A stretch of 64,000 nt of DNA from Streptomyces liliifuscus (GCF_016598615.1 NZ_CP066831.1:124001-188000), one strand, 5' to 3'; shown: positions 9,210 through 18,333, counted from the first letter of the stretch. The notes: generated from the sequence alone by a model not told the origin. A program made the numbers and translations.

Positions 9210-10890
9210 CTGAGCCTGGATCCACCGGCTTGATTCCCGGTTGATCGTTTCGGGGTCGTGCAGGTCGTGTTGGGGCTGAGTTGCGGATTCGGGCGTGGGG
9301 TGGCCGCTGGTCTGCCGAGTTCTTCCACTTTGTCCACAGGTCTCGGGCCCTTTCGGGCAGGTCGGTCAGGGAGCGTCAGAGGGTCGGCGGTGCATGCACC
9401 GTGCTGAACAGCTGGGTGAAGTCCTCGCTCCAGGACCGGCGTTCGGGCAGGTGCAGGGTGAGGCGGCGGGCGGAGCGGGCCAGGCGGGCGGGCACGTTGA
9501 TCAGGCGGTCACGGATGGTGGCGGTGGTCGCCCTGGCATGGAACGCGGAGGCCAGGGCACCGGCGGCGCGGGGCAGGTTGTGTGCCAGGGCCGCCAGGGC
9601 GAGCCACGCGGCATTGGCCTGGAAATGACCGGACGGCGCGTGGGCGCCGCTGTTCTTGACATCGGCGATCACCTGCTCGACGACAGCGTGCCGGCGGTGA
9701 TCACGCTCGGCATCCCTCAAGGCGAGCGGGGAGTCGGTGAACGCGGCGTGGTAGCGCCAGGTGTCGAAGAGCGTGCCCTGCCCGGCGGGGACGGTACCGG
9801 CGCTCAGGCGCTTGACGCGGCGCACGATCAGTCCGGCGGTGACCTGCTGTTTCTTCGGCTTGGAAGTGAAAGCGGTGTAGCGGATCTCGGCTGTCTCGGC
9901 GTCGGAGATCCAGCACTGGCCCTCCTCGTCCCGGACCGCTCGGGGATATTTGATCGGTGTCCAGGCGTCCTCGTCGATGCGAGCGATGGTGGCTTTGACG
10001 GAGGCGTTCATCCGCATGGTGATGGAGAAGCGGGCACCCAGGGCCCGGCAGGCGTTGATGACGTCGTCGCCGTAGAACGCGGAGTCCGCCCGCAGCACCA
10101 GCAGGCCGCTGGCGCCGCAGGCGCGTGCGGTGCGGATGATCTCAGCGACGAACGCTGCCGCACCGCGCGCGGAGTTCGAGAGTCCCTTGCGCAGCCTGGT
10201 GGCGGCGATCACAGGGACGGACAGGGGTGTGGAGACGACGCCGAGCAGTGCATTCAGGCCCTTGACCTTGCTGTATCCGTATCCGGCGCCCTGTTTGGCG
10301 TAGCCGTGGGTGCGGCGGATGGCGTCGTCGATGTCCACGTAGGCGGCCTGGTCCGCGCCGGGGCGGCAGCGGGGTGTGACGGGCCAGTTCGTGCAGGAAC
10401 CGACGGGCCACGGCGTGCAGTTGCTTCACATGCCCGTGGGTGAAGGAGCGCAGGAACGACCCCGACGTGGACGGGGCCCGCACTCCGGAGAACAGGCGGC
10501 CCATCGCACCGTGCCGCAGCCGGTCCATGTCGTCGATGCTGTCGGCACCCGCGGCCATGCCGCCCACCAGCGACATCAGTTTCGCCACAGGGAAGGCGCC
10601 GGTGCCGTCCCTTCGAGGCGGGCAGCCGGACGTGCTCGCCGACCAGCGCGGGCAGACCGCACCGCTCGGCCAGCCGCACCACCGGCTCCAGCCCGCCGTA
10701 CGCGATCAGGTTCGGGCCATCGGACGCGGATGAGACCGCCGCCGCGGCACGGGAACTTGCATCTCCGAAGTGCCTTGTCAATCGTGCCTGATGTGGTCCT
10801 AGAAAAACCCCATCATCGCGGGTCGCAAGGCACTCCTTCGTTTCTGGGTGAACCATTCACGGGCATCAAGCCGGCGTGATCCGGACTCAG
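9210..10890 (-). mobile_element. IS1380-family-like insertion sequence (full length, transposase broken)
   Basis: The two ends read inward as CTGAGCCTGGATCCACCGG (left, from 9210) and CTGAGTCCGGATCACGCCGG (right, from 10890), giving imperfect terminal inverted repeats around a transposase of the IS1380 type. Length is about 1.68 kb, normal for the family. No convincing target duplication is visible. The left end lies 11 bp after the xdhC stop. A second copy of the right-hand ~250 bp lies at 12852-13109 in the same orientation. Confidence 0.75.
9376..10762 (-). pseudogene. IS1380-family DDE transposase, multiply frameshifted
   Basis: The longest intact part (9376-10338, 320 aa) contains DIDDAIRRTHGYAKQGAGYGYSK, LLVLRADSAFYGDDV (second catalytic Asp), a YYxxF-type HAAFTDSPL and VEQVIADVKNSGAHAPSGHF (catalytic Glu region). 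The upstream thirds lie in other frames: MSLVGGMAAGADSIDDMDRLRHG in one and LIAYGGLEPVVRLAERCGLP in another. The gene has thus suffered at least two, probably three, frame changes and cannot make transposase. The original start was probably the ATG at 10762. Confidence 0.85.
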
Positions 10891-11094
10891 CGCGCCAGGT
10901 AAGTGGGGTTCTGCCAGTACCTGTATCACCAGGGTCTCCCCGACGTTCCAAACGCCTGTCAATCTGGTTGAGTCGAAAGCGCCGGCAACACTCCATGGAA
11001 ACGTACTGCAGCTTTACCATCATCATTCAATTCAGCTGCCCCGAATACGCGACCGTGTCGGCGCATTCTTTTACGACAGAAGTGACGGAGACCA

Positions 11095-11901
11095 ATGGCG
11101 GAGAACCAGTTCACCACTCACGCAGAACTTTTCGATCTGAGGGGAAAGTACGCCCTTGTCACTGGCGGCACCAGAGGCATTGGGATGATGATTGCGCGCG
11201 GCCTTCTCCAGGCGGGCGCCCGCGTCGTCATCAGCTCACGCAACGCAGACACGTGCGCGGAGGCACAGCGTCTACTGTCCGAATTCGGCGACGTGCGAGC
11301 AATCCCCGCCGACCTGTCCAGGCACGACGAGTGTCAGCGCCTCGCTGATCTTGTCCAGGCCGACTCGGAACGCCTGGACATCCTTGTCAACAACGCGGGA
11401 GCGATGTGGCGCGAGCCGCTGGAGACGTTCCCGGACGAGGCCTGGGATGCAGTGCTCGACCTCAACCTCAAGTCGCCGTTCTGGCTGGTGCAGGCACTGC
11501 TCCCGGCACTTCGTAAGGCGGGCACCGCCGATGATCCGGCACGGATCATCAACATCGGCAGCATCGCCGCCATCCACGTCGCCCCGTCGCCCAACTACTC
11601 GTACGCCAGCAGCAAAGCGGCACTCCATCAGCTCACCAGGGTGCTTGCCAGAGAGCTGGGCCCACAGCACGTCACGGTGAACGCGGTAGCACCGGGAGTG
11701 TTCCCGTCGCAGATGATGGCGGCCACGCTCGATGCCATCGGCGACACGATCGCGGCGGCGGCCCCTCTGCGCCGGGTCGGCCGCGACGACGACATGGCGG
11801 GTGCCGCCGTGTTTCTCGCCAGCCGGGCCGGGTCCTACCTCACGGGCGCCATCATCCCGGTGGACGGCGGCACCGCAACGACCGCAACAAATATCCATTA
11901 G
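11095..11901 (+). CDS. SDR-family NAD(P)-dependent oxidoreductase
   Basis: A 268-residue classical short-chain dehydrogenase/reductase. It has TGGTRGIG (about residues 24-31) for the dinucleotide, DLSRHDE, NNAGAMWREP, a catalytic Ser in INIGSIAAIH, YSYASSKAALH giving the YxxxK pair, and a PGVFPSQM loop; it ends ITG-type VDGG. ATG 11095 follows GACGGAGACC, an acceptable ribosome binding site. A helix-turn-helix regulator begins 37 bp downstream on the same strand, so the two probably form an operon. Both lie between the full IS1380-like element and a fragment of it. The substrate is unknown. Confidence 0.88.
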   Translation: MAENQFTTHAELFDLRGKYALVTGGTRGIGMMIARGLLQAGARVVISSRNADTCAEAQRLLSEFGDVRAIPADLSRHDECQRLADLVQADSERLDILVNNAGAMWREPLETFPDEAWDAVLDLNLKSPFWLVQALLPALRKAGTADDPARIINIGSIAAIHVAPSPNYSYASSKAALHQLTRVLARELGPQHVTVNAVAPGVFPSQMMAATLDAIGDTIAAAAPLRRVGRDDDMAGAAVFLASRAGSYLTGAIIPVDGGTATTATNIH

Positions 11902-11937
11902 GCTGCGGGACGGGCTTACGGTGAGGGGATAACCGTG

Positions 11938-12822
11938 ATGGATCTACGCACCGAGATCCGGGAGTTTCTCAGCTCGCGTCGCGCCCGCATCGCACCGGAG
12001 CAGGCGGGCCTGCCCGCTTACGGCGGCAACCGCCGGGTCAAAGGTCTGCGCCGCGAGGAGGTAGCGCTCCTGGCGGGGGTATCCGTCGACTACTACGTGC
12101 GCATGGAGCGCGGCAGCCTCGCCGGTGCCTCCGACGGCGTGCTCGACGCGTTGGCCTCTGCCTTGCAACTCGACGAAGCCGAGCGCGACCACCTGTTCCA
12201 CCTCGCGCGCCAATCCAGGGCGCCCCGCAGCCCACGCCGGCGCAAGCCTGCCGTGACGGTGCGCTCGACACTGCAGCAGGTGCTCGACGCCATCTCCCAT
12301 GCGCCGGCCTGGATCGGTAACGGCCGTTATGACGTGCTCGCCATGAATCAACTCGCTCGCGCGCTGTATTCACCGGTGCTGGCCGACCCGCGACGGCCTG
12401 CGAACACAGCGCGGTTCGTCTATCTGAACCCCGAGGCGGCCAGGGATTTCTTTGTCGACTACGACCAGGTTGCCGGTGGCGTGGCCGCGAAGCTGCGCAT
12501 GGAAGCCGGCCGCAATCCGCACGACGAGGAACTGATCGCCCTGGTCGGCGAACTGTCAACGTGCAGTGAGCTGTTTCGGCAGCGGTGGGCATCTCAGGAC
12601 GTGCGGCTGCACCGGTCCGGCCGCAAGCGTATGCACCATCCGATCGTGGGCCAGCTCGACTTGGACGTCGAATCCCTGGAACTGCCCGCCGAACCCGGCC
12701 TGCACCTCAACATCTACACCGCACCCGCGGGCACACCGACCGCCGATAATTTGGCGCTCCTGGCGTCGTGGGCGGCCACCCAACAGACGCTGGCGACCGA
12801 GCTCGAAGCACACAACGGATAG
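11938..12822 (+). CDS. XRE-family regulator with MmyB-like ligand-binding domain
   Basis: A 294-residue protein. The N-terminal HTH_31 region reads VKGLRREEVALLAGVSVDYY (about 36-55) followed by RMERG. The C-terminal two thirds has the MmyB-like PAS-related ligand domain (AWIGNGRYDVLAMNQLARAL...VAAKLRMEAGRNPHDEEL...GELSTCSELF...MHHPIVGQLDLDVESLELP). Such regulators bind fatty-acid-like ligands and usually control neighbouring oxidoreductases. GTG 11935 and ATG 11938 are both possible; AGGGG at 11924-11928 serves either. It follows the SDR gene by 37 bp, suggesting co-transcription and autoregulation. Its 3' end is 30 bp from an IS fragment but looks complete. Confidence 0.88.
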   Translation: MDLRTEIREFLSSRRARIAPEQAGLPAYGGNRRVKGLRREEVALLAGVSVDYYVRMERGSLAGASDGVLDALASALQLDEAERDHLFHLARQSRAPRSPRRRKPAVTVRSTLQQVLDAISHAPAWIGNGRYDVLAMNQLARALYSPVLADPRRPANTARFVYLNPEAARDFFVDYDQVAGGVAAKLRMEAGRNPHDEELIALVGELSTCSELFRQRWASQDVRLHRSGRKRMHHPIVGQLDLDVESLELPAEPGLHLNIYTAPAGTPTADNLALLASWAATQQTLATELEAHNG

Positions 12823-12851
12823 TCCAACCCCTTCAGCCGTACCAGGGTCCG

Positions 12852-13109
12852 TCTTCCCGACCAGCGCGGGCAGACCGCACCGCTCGGCCAGCCGCACCAC
12901 CGGCTCCAGCCCGCCGTACGGGATCAGGTTCGGATCATCGAGCGCGGATGAGACCGCCGCCGCGGCACGGGAAGACTTCATCTCGGAAGTGCCTTGTCGA
13001 TCGTGCCTGATGTGGTCCTAGAAAAAACCCCATCATCGCAGGTCGCAAGGCACTTCTTCGTTTCTGGGTGAACCATCCACCGGCATCAAGTCGGTGGATC
13101 CGGGCTGAG
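12852..13109 (-). mobile_element. right-end fragment of a second IS1380-like element
   Basis: This stretch is closely similar, base for base, to about 10640-10890: the transposase N-terminus (LIPYGGLEPVVRLAERCGLPALVG, start MKSSRAAAAV at 12981), the untranslated leader (GATGTGGTCCTAG) and the terminal repeat ending near 13109. The rest of the element is missing. Because it points the same way as the full copy, the SDR/XRE pair lies between directly repeated IS ends. Confidence 0.8.
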
Positions 13110-13260
13110 ACACCGGCCGCGCCGCTGGTCCCTGACCCTCCCAACACCTGGGGTGGTCAGCGCACCGCCTGCCAGGCCTTGGCCGAGACAAGCGAGTTCC
13201 CCATCCGTAAAGCAGCAGCTGCCGAAAACAAAGATCACTCGCCGCTCCGCCACGAAGCAG

Positions 13261-13274
13261 GGAGAAATTCCTCC
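13261..13274. promoter_or_regulatory. candidate operator, motif GGAGAA[A/T]TTCCTCC, copy 1
   Basis: The 14-bp sequence GGAGAAATTCCTCC is an interrupted near-palindrome 90 bp upstream of the MFS gene start. An almost identical sequence (one A/T change) lies at 15626-15639, in the divergent promoter of an XRE regulator and alcohol dehydrogenase. Two copies in two promoters of one gene island suggest a shared regulator, most simply the XRE protein encoded at 14718-15587. Confidence 0.45.
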
Positions 13275-13363
13275 CCCTCACAGAACACCCGTGCGGTGCG
13301 ATGCTCTACGGCGTCCCCACCCCGCCGCGGTCGCACATCGCCCTGAAGAGAGAGTGCCACCGA

Positions 13364-14611
13364 ATGTCACCCACGACCGACGGCCAACCCCGCAGGCTGC
13401 CTTTCGTCGTCCTGGTGCTGTCCGCCGGGACATTCCTCATGGGCACCACCGAATTCGTCATCGCGGGACTGCTCCCCGAAATCGCCGACGACCTGAATGT
13501 CTCCTTGCCTCAGGCAGGCCTGCTGATTACTGCGTTCGCGGCAGGCATGATCGTCGGCGCACCGGCGATGGCGATTGCGACGCTGCACCTGCCGCGGCGC
13601 TCCACGCTGATCCTCGCGCTCGTCGTCTTCGCCCTGGGCCACCTGGTCGCTGCGCTCAGCTCGTCCTTTGCTCTCGTGCTCGCGGCCCGCGTGGTGACCG
13701 CACTGGCCACCGGGACCTTCTGGTGCGTCGGCGCGGTCGTGGCCACGACCGCGGCAGGGCCGGCAGCGACGTCGCGGGCCCTGGGCATGCTTCTGGGAGG
13801 CCTGACCGTGGCCACCGTGGCCGGTGTACCGCTGGGCGCGTGGCTGGGGCAGATTTCGGGCTGGCGCGGGCCGTTCTGGGTGCTGGCCGCACTGTCGGCC
13901 GGCGCGGCGGCGGTCATCGGGCGGTTCATCCCTGCCGATGAGCGGCGCGAAGCGCCTTCCGTGCGGGCGGAGTTCGCCGCACTGCGGGATTTTCGCGTCT
14001 GGCTGACGCTGAGTTCTATGACGCTGCTGATGGGTGGTGTCCTGGCGACGTACACCTACATCTCGCCCCTGCTCACCGAGCGGGCCGGTGTTTCCGCTGG
14101 GGCCGTGCCCATGGTCCTGACCGGCTACGGTCTGGGCGCCTTGCTGGGTACCACGGTCGGCGGGCGCCTGGGTGACCGTCGCCCCCTTACCACGCTCCTC
14201 ACGGCCGCGGCCACGACCACGCTGGTGCTGCTGTTGTTGACCTGGCTCTCCACCAGCCCCGTGGCGGCCGTCGTCCTGGTGACGCTTATGGGGATGACCG
14301 GCTTCGCCGCAAACCCGGCGCTCGGCGCACTGGCCCTGCACTTCGCCGGTTCGGCGCCCACCCTCGTCTCCGGCCTCAGCGGCGCGGCGCCCAACGTGGG
14401 CATCGCCATCGGCTCCTGGACGGCGGGCATCGCCCTGACCTCTCCGCTGGAGCAGGCCGGGCCTCCGCTGGTCGGCACAGTGGCGGCCGCCCTCACCCTC
14501 GTACCGCTGACCGCTCTCGCGCTGATGCGCGCCACCCGCTCCGAGGCCCCGCCTCGGCCCCGAGCGGCCGCGGACCAGTCGATCGGGTGCGGCACTCAAG
14601 ACCTTGGCTGA
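13364..14611 (+). CDS. MFS transporter, DHA1-type drug/metabolite efflux
   Basis: A 415-residue membrane protein with about twelve hydrophobic segments. It begins PFVVLVLSAGTFLMGTTEFVIAGLLPEIA, the MGTxEFxxxGLLP signature of the AraJ/Cmx/YdhP branch of DHA1 exporters. A second signature loop AGMIVGAPAMA and motif-A-like GGRLGDRRP (near residue 264) are present. ATG 13364 is preferred over the frame opening at 13301 because the signature then starts about 15 residues in, as in homologues, and GAAGAGAGAG lies upstream. A candidate operator sits 90 bp upstream. It runs convergent with the XRE gene at 14718. The substrate is unknown; efflux of a toxic aldehyde or drug would fit the neighbours. 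Confidence 0.88.
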   Translation: MSPTTDGQPRRLPFVVLVLSAGTFLMGTTEFVIAGLLPEIADDLNVSLPQAGLLITAFAAGMIVGAPAMAIATLHLPRRSTLILALVVFALGHLVAALSSSFALVLAARVVTALATGTFWCVGAVVATTAAGPAATSRALGMLLGGLTVATVAGVPLGAWLGQISGWRGPFWVLAALSAGAAAVIGRFIPADERREAPSVRAEFAALRDFRVWLTLSSMTLLMGGVLATYTYISPLLTERAGVSAGAVPMVLTGYGLGALLGTTVGGRLGDRRPLTTLLTAAATTTLVLLLLTWLSTSPVAAVVLVTLMGMTGFAANPALGALALHFAGSAPTLVSGLSGAAPNVGIAIGSWTAGIALTSPLEQAGPPLVGTVAAALTLVPLTALALMRATRSEAPPRPRAAADQSIGCGTQDLG

Positions 14612-14717
14612 CGCGGCGTTTGGCTCGTCCCACGCGCGAGCAGCCGGCCACGGTCGCGGCCCCATATAGCGTGAGGGAGTGCCTGGCGGGCCACTGTAGG
14701 TACAGGCGCGGCACCGG

Positions 14718-15587
14718 TCAACGGAGGGACGAAGAGGGCGCCATGTTCTGGTCGGCGGCCCAGGAAGCGAGGATGCGCAGCCGCTCGTGGGTGGGAGAAC
14801 CGGGGGCGCCGGTCCAGACGGTCAGGTGCTGGTCGGGATCGGTGTTGGCGGTGAGGGTGTCCCAGTCCAGGACGAGTTCTCCGACGACCGGATGGATCAG
14901 GGTCTTGGTGCCCACGGTGCGGGCCGCCACGCGGTGATCGCCCCACCACTTCGCGAACTGCTTGTCCCGTGTGGACAGTTCACCGACCAGTTCGATGAGC
15001 CGGGGGTCCTCGGGATACTTCGCCGCCTCCATCCGCAGCTGCGCCACGGCGATCCGCGCCGAGCCCTCCCAGTCGGCGTAGAGGCTGCGCATCGCCGGAT
15101 CGGTGAAGATGAGCCGGGGGTAGTTGCGGTGCTTCTCCGGAATGCGGGAGAAATCCGTGACCAGGGCGGCCGCCAGTGCGTTCCACGCCAGGATGTCACC
15201 GCGTCGCCCCTGCACGATGGCCGGGGTGGCGGTGAGGTCGTCCAGCACGCGTTGCAGCTGGGGCTGTACCTTCTGCCTGCCGTGGCGCCGGGTGCGGGTG
15301 GTGGTCTTGCCCGCGAGCTGGAAGAGGTAGGCCCGCTCGTCGTCGTCCAGGTGGAGGACGCGGGCGATGGTGTCCAGCACGGGAGCGGACGCCTGCATAC
15401 GGCCCTGCTCAAGACGCGTGTAGTAGTCGGTGCTGATCGAGGCGAGCTGGGCGACCTCCTCACGGCGCAGCCCTTCGACCCGGCGGGGACCGCCGGTCTC
15501 CGGCAGTCCGACCGTGCGCGGGCTCAGTTCCGAACGGCGCTTCTTGAGGAATTCGCCGAGCTCATTGAGGGGGACGTCGCTGGTCAT
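14718..15587 (-). CDS. XRE-family regulator with MmyB-like ligand-binding domain
   Basis: A 289-residue protein beginning MTSDVPLNELGEFLKKRRSE. The HTH region is VEGLRREEVAQLASISTDYYTRLEQG (about 33-58), followed by an MmyB-like ligand domain (PAIVQGRRGDILAWNALAAAL...VAQLRMEAAKYPEDPRLIELVGELS...TLIHPVVGELVLDWDTL). The family resembles the protein at 11938-12822 but is clearly diverged. ATG 15587 is chosen; an in-frame ATG lies 4 codons upstream. It diverges from a zinc alcohol dehydrogenase, the usual arrangement for this regulator family and its target. Two palindromic sites lie in the shared 181-bp promoter. Confidence 0.88.
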   Translation of the reverse strand: MTSDVPLNELGEFLKKRRSELSPRTVGLPETGGPRRVEGLRREEVAQLASISTDYYTRLEQGRMQASAPVLDTIARVLHLDDDERAYLFQLAGKTTTRTRRHGRQKVQPQLQRVLDDLTATPAIVQGRRGDILAWNALAAALVTDFSRIPEKHRNYPRLIFTDPAMRSLYADWEGSARIAVAQLRMEAAKYPEDPRLIELVGELSTRDKQFAKWWGDHRVAARTVGTKTLIHPVVGELVLDWDTLTANTDPDQHLTVWTGAPGSPTHERLRILASWAADQNMAPSSSLR

Positions 15588-15625
15588 GCTTCCCAGCATT
15601 ACATCGATCGCCCGTGGGGAAGGGG

Positions 15626-15639
15626 GGAGAATTTCCTCC
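15626..15639. promoter_or_regulatory. candidate operator, motif GGAGAA[A/T]TTCCTCC, copy 2
   Basis: GGAGAATTTCCTCC lies 39 bp upstream of the XRE start and 130 bp upstream of the alcohol dehydrogenase. It matches the motif at 13261-13274 at 13 of 14 positions. A half-site ATTCCTCC recurs at 15664-15671. The position fits autoregulation plus control of the divergent gene. Confidence 0.45.
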
Positions 15640-15649
15640 CTGGATGTTC

Positions 15650-15663
15650 CTATCCCCGGATAG
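15650..15663. promoter_or_regulatory. short perfect palindrome in divergent promoter
   Basis: CTATCC-CC-GGATAG forms 6-bp arms with a 2-bp centre, 11 bp after the candidate operator and between the two divergent starts. It could be a second operator or a promoter element. Confidence 0.3.
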
Positions 15664-15768
15664 ATTCCTCCGCTTTTCGCACCCGCCCTCGCGTGTGAGG
15701 CTCGATCATGAGCAGCCATTCCTGACATTGGCTGCGGCATACAGACCCTCGTATTGAAGGAAGCACCC

Positions 15769-16785
15769 ATGCGCGGAGCAGTCATTCACGCCCCCGGCGA
15801 CGTGCGCTTCGAGACCCTGGACGACCCGAAGATCAGCGGGCCGAGCGATGCCGTCATCCGCACGGTCGCCACCTGCGTGTGCGGCTCGGACCTGTGGCCC
15901 TACCGCGGCGCGGAGCCGGTGGACGAGCCTCATCCGATAGGGCACGAGTACGTCGGCATCGTCGAGGAAGTCGGCAGCGAGGTCACCAACGTCAAGCCGG
16001 GCCAGTTCGTCGTCGGATCGTTCGCCACCTCGGACAACACCTGCCCGAACTGCCTGAACGGCTGGCAGTCCTCCTGCCTGCACCGCGAGTTCATGAGTAC
16101 CTGCCAGGCCGACTACGTGCGCATCCCCAACGCCCACGGCACGCTCGTGGCCACCGACGAGCAACCGTCCGGCGAACTGGTGCCCAGTCTGCTCGCCGTC
16201 TCCGATGTCATGGGCACCGGCTGGTACGCCGCTGTGGCCGCCGAGGTCAAGCCCGGCTCCACGGCCGTCGTCGTGGGTGACGGCGCGGTCGGCCTGTGCG
16301 GGGTCATCGCCGCCAGGGAACTGGGCGCCGAGCGGATCATCGCCATGAGCCGCCACGAGTCCCGACAGAAGCTGGCCCTCGAGTTCGGCGCCACCGACAT
16401 CGTCACCGAGCGGGGCGAGGAGGGCGTCGCCCGTGTCAAGGACCTCACCGACGGTATCGGCGCCGACTCCGTACTGGAGTGTGTCGGCACGGCCGAGTCC
16501 ATGCGCCAGGCCCTGCACTCCGCCCGTCCCGGCGGCAACGTGGGCTTCGTGGGCGTCCCGCACGATGTGGTGGTCGATGGCCAGGAGCTGTTCTTCTCCC
16601 AGGTCGGCCTGCGCGGCGGACCCGCCCCGGTGCGCCGCTTCCTGCCCGACCTGATCGACCGGGTCCTGTCCGGCCGGATCAACCCGGGCAAGGTCTTCGA
16701 CCTCACTCTGCCCCTGGACCAGGTCGCCGAGGGCTACAAGGCGATGGACGAGCGCCGCGCCATCAAGACCCTTCTGAAGCCCTGA
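15769..16785 (+). CDS. zinc-dependent alcohol dehydrogenase (MDR superfamily)
   Basis: A 338-residue medium-chain dehydrogenase. CVCGSDLWPYRG holds the catalytic-zinc Cys, GHEYVGIVEEVG holds the His-Glu pair (GHE), and CPNCLNGWQSSC holds part of the structural-zinc cysteines. The Rossmann motif is VVVGDGAVGLCGVIAA. ATG 15769 is used because GAAGGAAG lies just upstream and MRGAVIH is the usual family start; a longer frame begins at 15754. It should interconvert an alcohol and aldehyde/ketone with NAD(P). It is divergent from an XRE regulator and followed at 77 bp by an SDR gene. Confidence 0.9.
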   Translation: MRGAVIHAPGDVRFETLDDPKISGPSDAVIRTVATCVCGSDLWPYRGAEPVDEPHPIGHEYVGIVEEVGSEVTNVKPGQFVVGSFATSDNTCPNCLNGWQSSCLHREFMSTCQADYVRIPNAHGTLVATDEQPSGELVPSLLAVSDVMGTGWYAAVAAEVKPGSTAVVVGDGAVGLCGVIAARELGAERIIAMSRHESRQKLALEFGATDIVTERGEEGVARVKDLTDGIGADSVLECVGTAESMRQALHSARPGGNVGFVGVPHDVVVDGQELFFSQVGLRGGPAPVRRFLPDLIDRVLSGRINPGKVFDLTLPLDQVAEGYKAMDERRAIKTLLKP

Positions 16786-16862
16786 CCGCAAACCGTCCCG
16801 CCACCGGGGCCGGGCATCCGAAGCCCGGTCCCGGCACGGCCCCTCGCCACCAAGGACTCACC

Positions 16863-17528
16863 GTGACCACCTTCGCCCTCATCGGTGCCGGCCCCGGCCT
16901 CGGGCTCGCCACCGCCCGCCGCTTCGGAACCGCCGGCCACACCGTCGCTCTCATCGCCCGCAACACCGAGAAGCTGGACAGCCTGACGGCCGAGCTGGCT
17001 CGCGGCGGCATCAAGGCCCGCGGCTTCGCCGCCGACGTCCTCGACATCGAGTCCCTCGCCGCGGCCCTGTACACGGCCGGGACCTCGCTGGGACCCGTCG
17101 AGATCCTCCAGTACAGCCCCGTGCCCCGGGCCGACTTCATGCAGCCGGTCCTGGACACCGGCGCCGACGACCTAGACGCCCCGCTCGCCTTCTCCGTGAA
17201 GGGCCCCGTCACCGCGGTGAAAGCCGTCCTGCCCGGCATGCGGGACCTCGGCCGCGGCACCGTGCTGTTCGTCAACGGCTCCAGCGCCGCACGCCCCAAC
17301 CCGAACGTCGCCGGCACCTCGGTCGCCTTCGCCGCCGAGAGCGCCTACGCCCGCATGCTCCACGACGCGCTCGCCCCGCAGAACATCCACGTCGCTCAGC
17401 TGATCGTGCCGGGTGCCATCCGGCCCGACGCCGAACACAGCAGCCCCGACGTCCTGGCCCAGCGCCTGTACGCCATCCACACCGAGCGTGACGGCTTCCG
17501 CCACTACTCCGAGCCCCTGCCCGACTGA
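16863..17528 (+). CDS. atypical SDR-fold protein lacking the YxxxK motif
   Basis: A 221-residue protein starting at GTG 16863. The N-terminus FALIGAGPGLGLATARRFG is a good glycine-rich dinucleotide motif and FAADVLD follows in the right place. The usual NNAG segment is replaced by LQYSPVP. Where the catalytic Tyr-Lys should be, the sequence is AAESAYARMLHDALA, with no Lys three residues after the Tyr. The Ser segment (FVNGSSAAR) is present. Family members of this type are annotated as SDR, but activity should be doubted. It is 77 bp downstream of the alcohol dehydrogenase and 14 bp before the lipoprotein gene, so probably one transcript. Confidence 0.8.
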   Translation: MTTFALIGAGPGLGLATARRFGTAGHTVALIARNTEKLDSLTAELARGGIKARGFAADVLDIESLAAALYTAGTSLGPVEILQYSPVPRADFMQPVLDTGADDLDAPLAFSVKGPVTAVKAVLPGMRDLGRGTVLFVNGSSAARPNPNVAGTSVAFAAESAYARMLHDALAPQNIHVAQLIVPGAIRPDAEHSSPDVLAQRLYAIHTERDGFRHYSEPLPD

Positions 17529-17542
17529 ATCCCTGGACGCCC

Positions 17543-18079
17543 GTGATGCCGACCGTCCTTCCCACTCAGGCGGCCCGTGGCGCCGCAGCCGCAGCACTGC
17601 TGCTTGCCGTAACCGCCTGCACCGAAGACTCACCACCCTCCCAGTCCTCGCCGCTGAGCACGCCGGAGCGGGTGACGACGAGTCCCGCACCCACCACGCC
17701 CCCTGGCAGATCCACCGACATGAACATCCGGATCACCCTCGACGGCACCCCGGTCGACGCCACTCTCAACGACAGCGCTGCCGCCCGGGACTTCGCCGCC
17801 CAGCTCCCCCTCACTCTGAACCTGACTGACTTCCATCAGAACGAGAAGATCGCCGACCTGCCGCGTCGGCTGTCCACGTCCGGTGCCCCGAGCGGAGTCC
17901 ATCCCCGCACGGGCGACCTCGCCTACTACGCGCCCTGGGGCAACCTTGCCATCTACTACCGCGACGGTTCGCCCAGCACCGGCAACGACCTGATCATCCT
18001 GGGGCACATGCCCGAAAGCGCCACCGAGACACTCGCCGAAAACGACGAGGTCAACATCACGATCGAAGACGCCTCCTGA
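17543..18079 (+). CDS. cyclophilin-like-fold lipoprotein
   Basis: A 178-residue protein. It has a short basic start, a hydrophobic core and a lipobox LLAVTAC, so it is probably lipid-anchored outside the membrane. A Ser/Thr/Pro linker follows, then a domain from about residue 59: MNIRITLDGTPVDATLNDSAAARDFAAQLPLTL...GDLAYYAPWGNLAIYYRD...LIILGHM. This is the pattern of the cyclophilin-like family (PF18050 type), whose members are often encoded beside SDR and aldo-keto reductases. The start is GTG 17543 or ATG 17546. The biochemical role of the family is not established. Confidence 0.8.
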   Translation: MMPTVLPTQAARGAAAAALLLAVTACTEDSPPSQSSPLSTPERVTTSPAPTTPPGRSTDMNIRITLDGTPVDATLNDSAAARDFAAQLPLTLNLTDFHQNEKIADLPRRLSTSGAPSGVHPRTGDLAYYAPWGNLAIYYRDGSPSTGNDLIILGHMPESATETLAENDEVNITIEDAS

Positions 18080-18333
18080 CCCCTCCTCAGCCACGTAGCC
18101 GGGCTTGACCTCGCCGTCCGCGGCACCTCCGCCCGGAGCCGAATCGTGGTCCAGCGCACTGCCCCGGCCCACGCGCTCGATGACGCACCCGTGCAGGCAC
18201 CGTCACATCGCTGACCGCGGATCCTCCACAGCGCGACCGCCGACAGGCCGCCGCAGGAGAAAGGTGCACAGACCGTGTCCCGAGCCCAAAACGAGACCCG
18301 CACCACAGAACAGCCCGCGATCGGAGAAACGAC

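Noticed and set aside
9210..10890. Possibility that the IS1380-like transposase is active
   Set aside because: At least two frame breaks separate the N-terminal, middle and catalytic parts, with no slippery site like that in IS5 copy 1.
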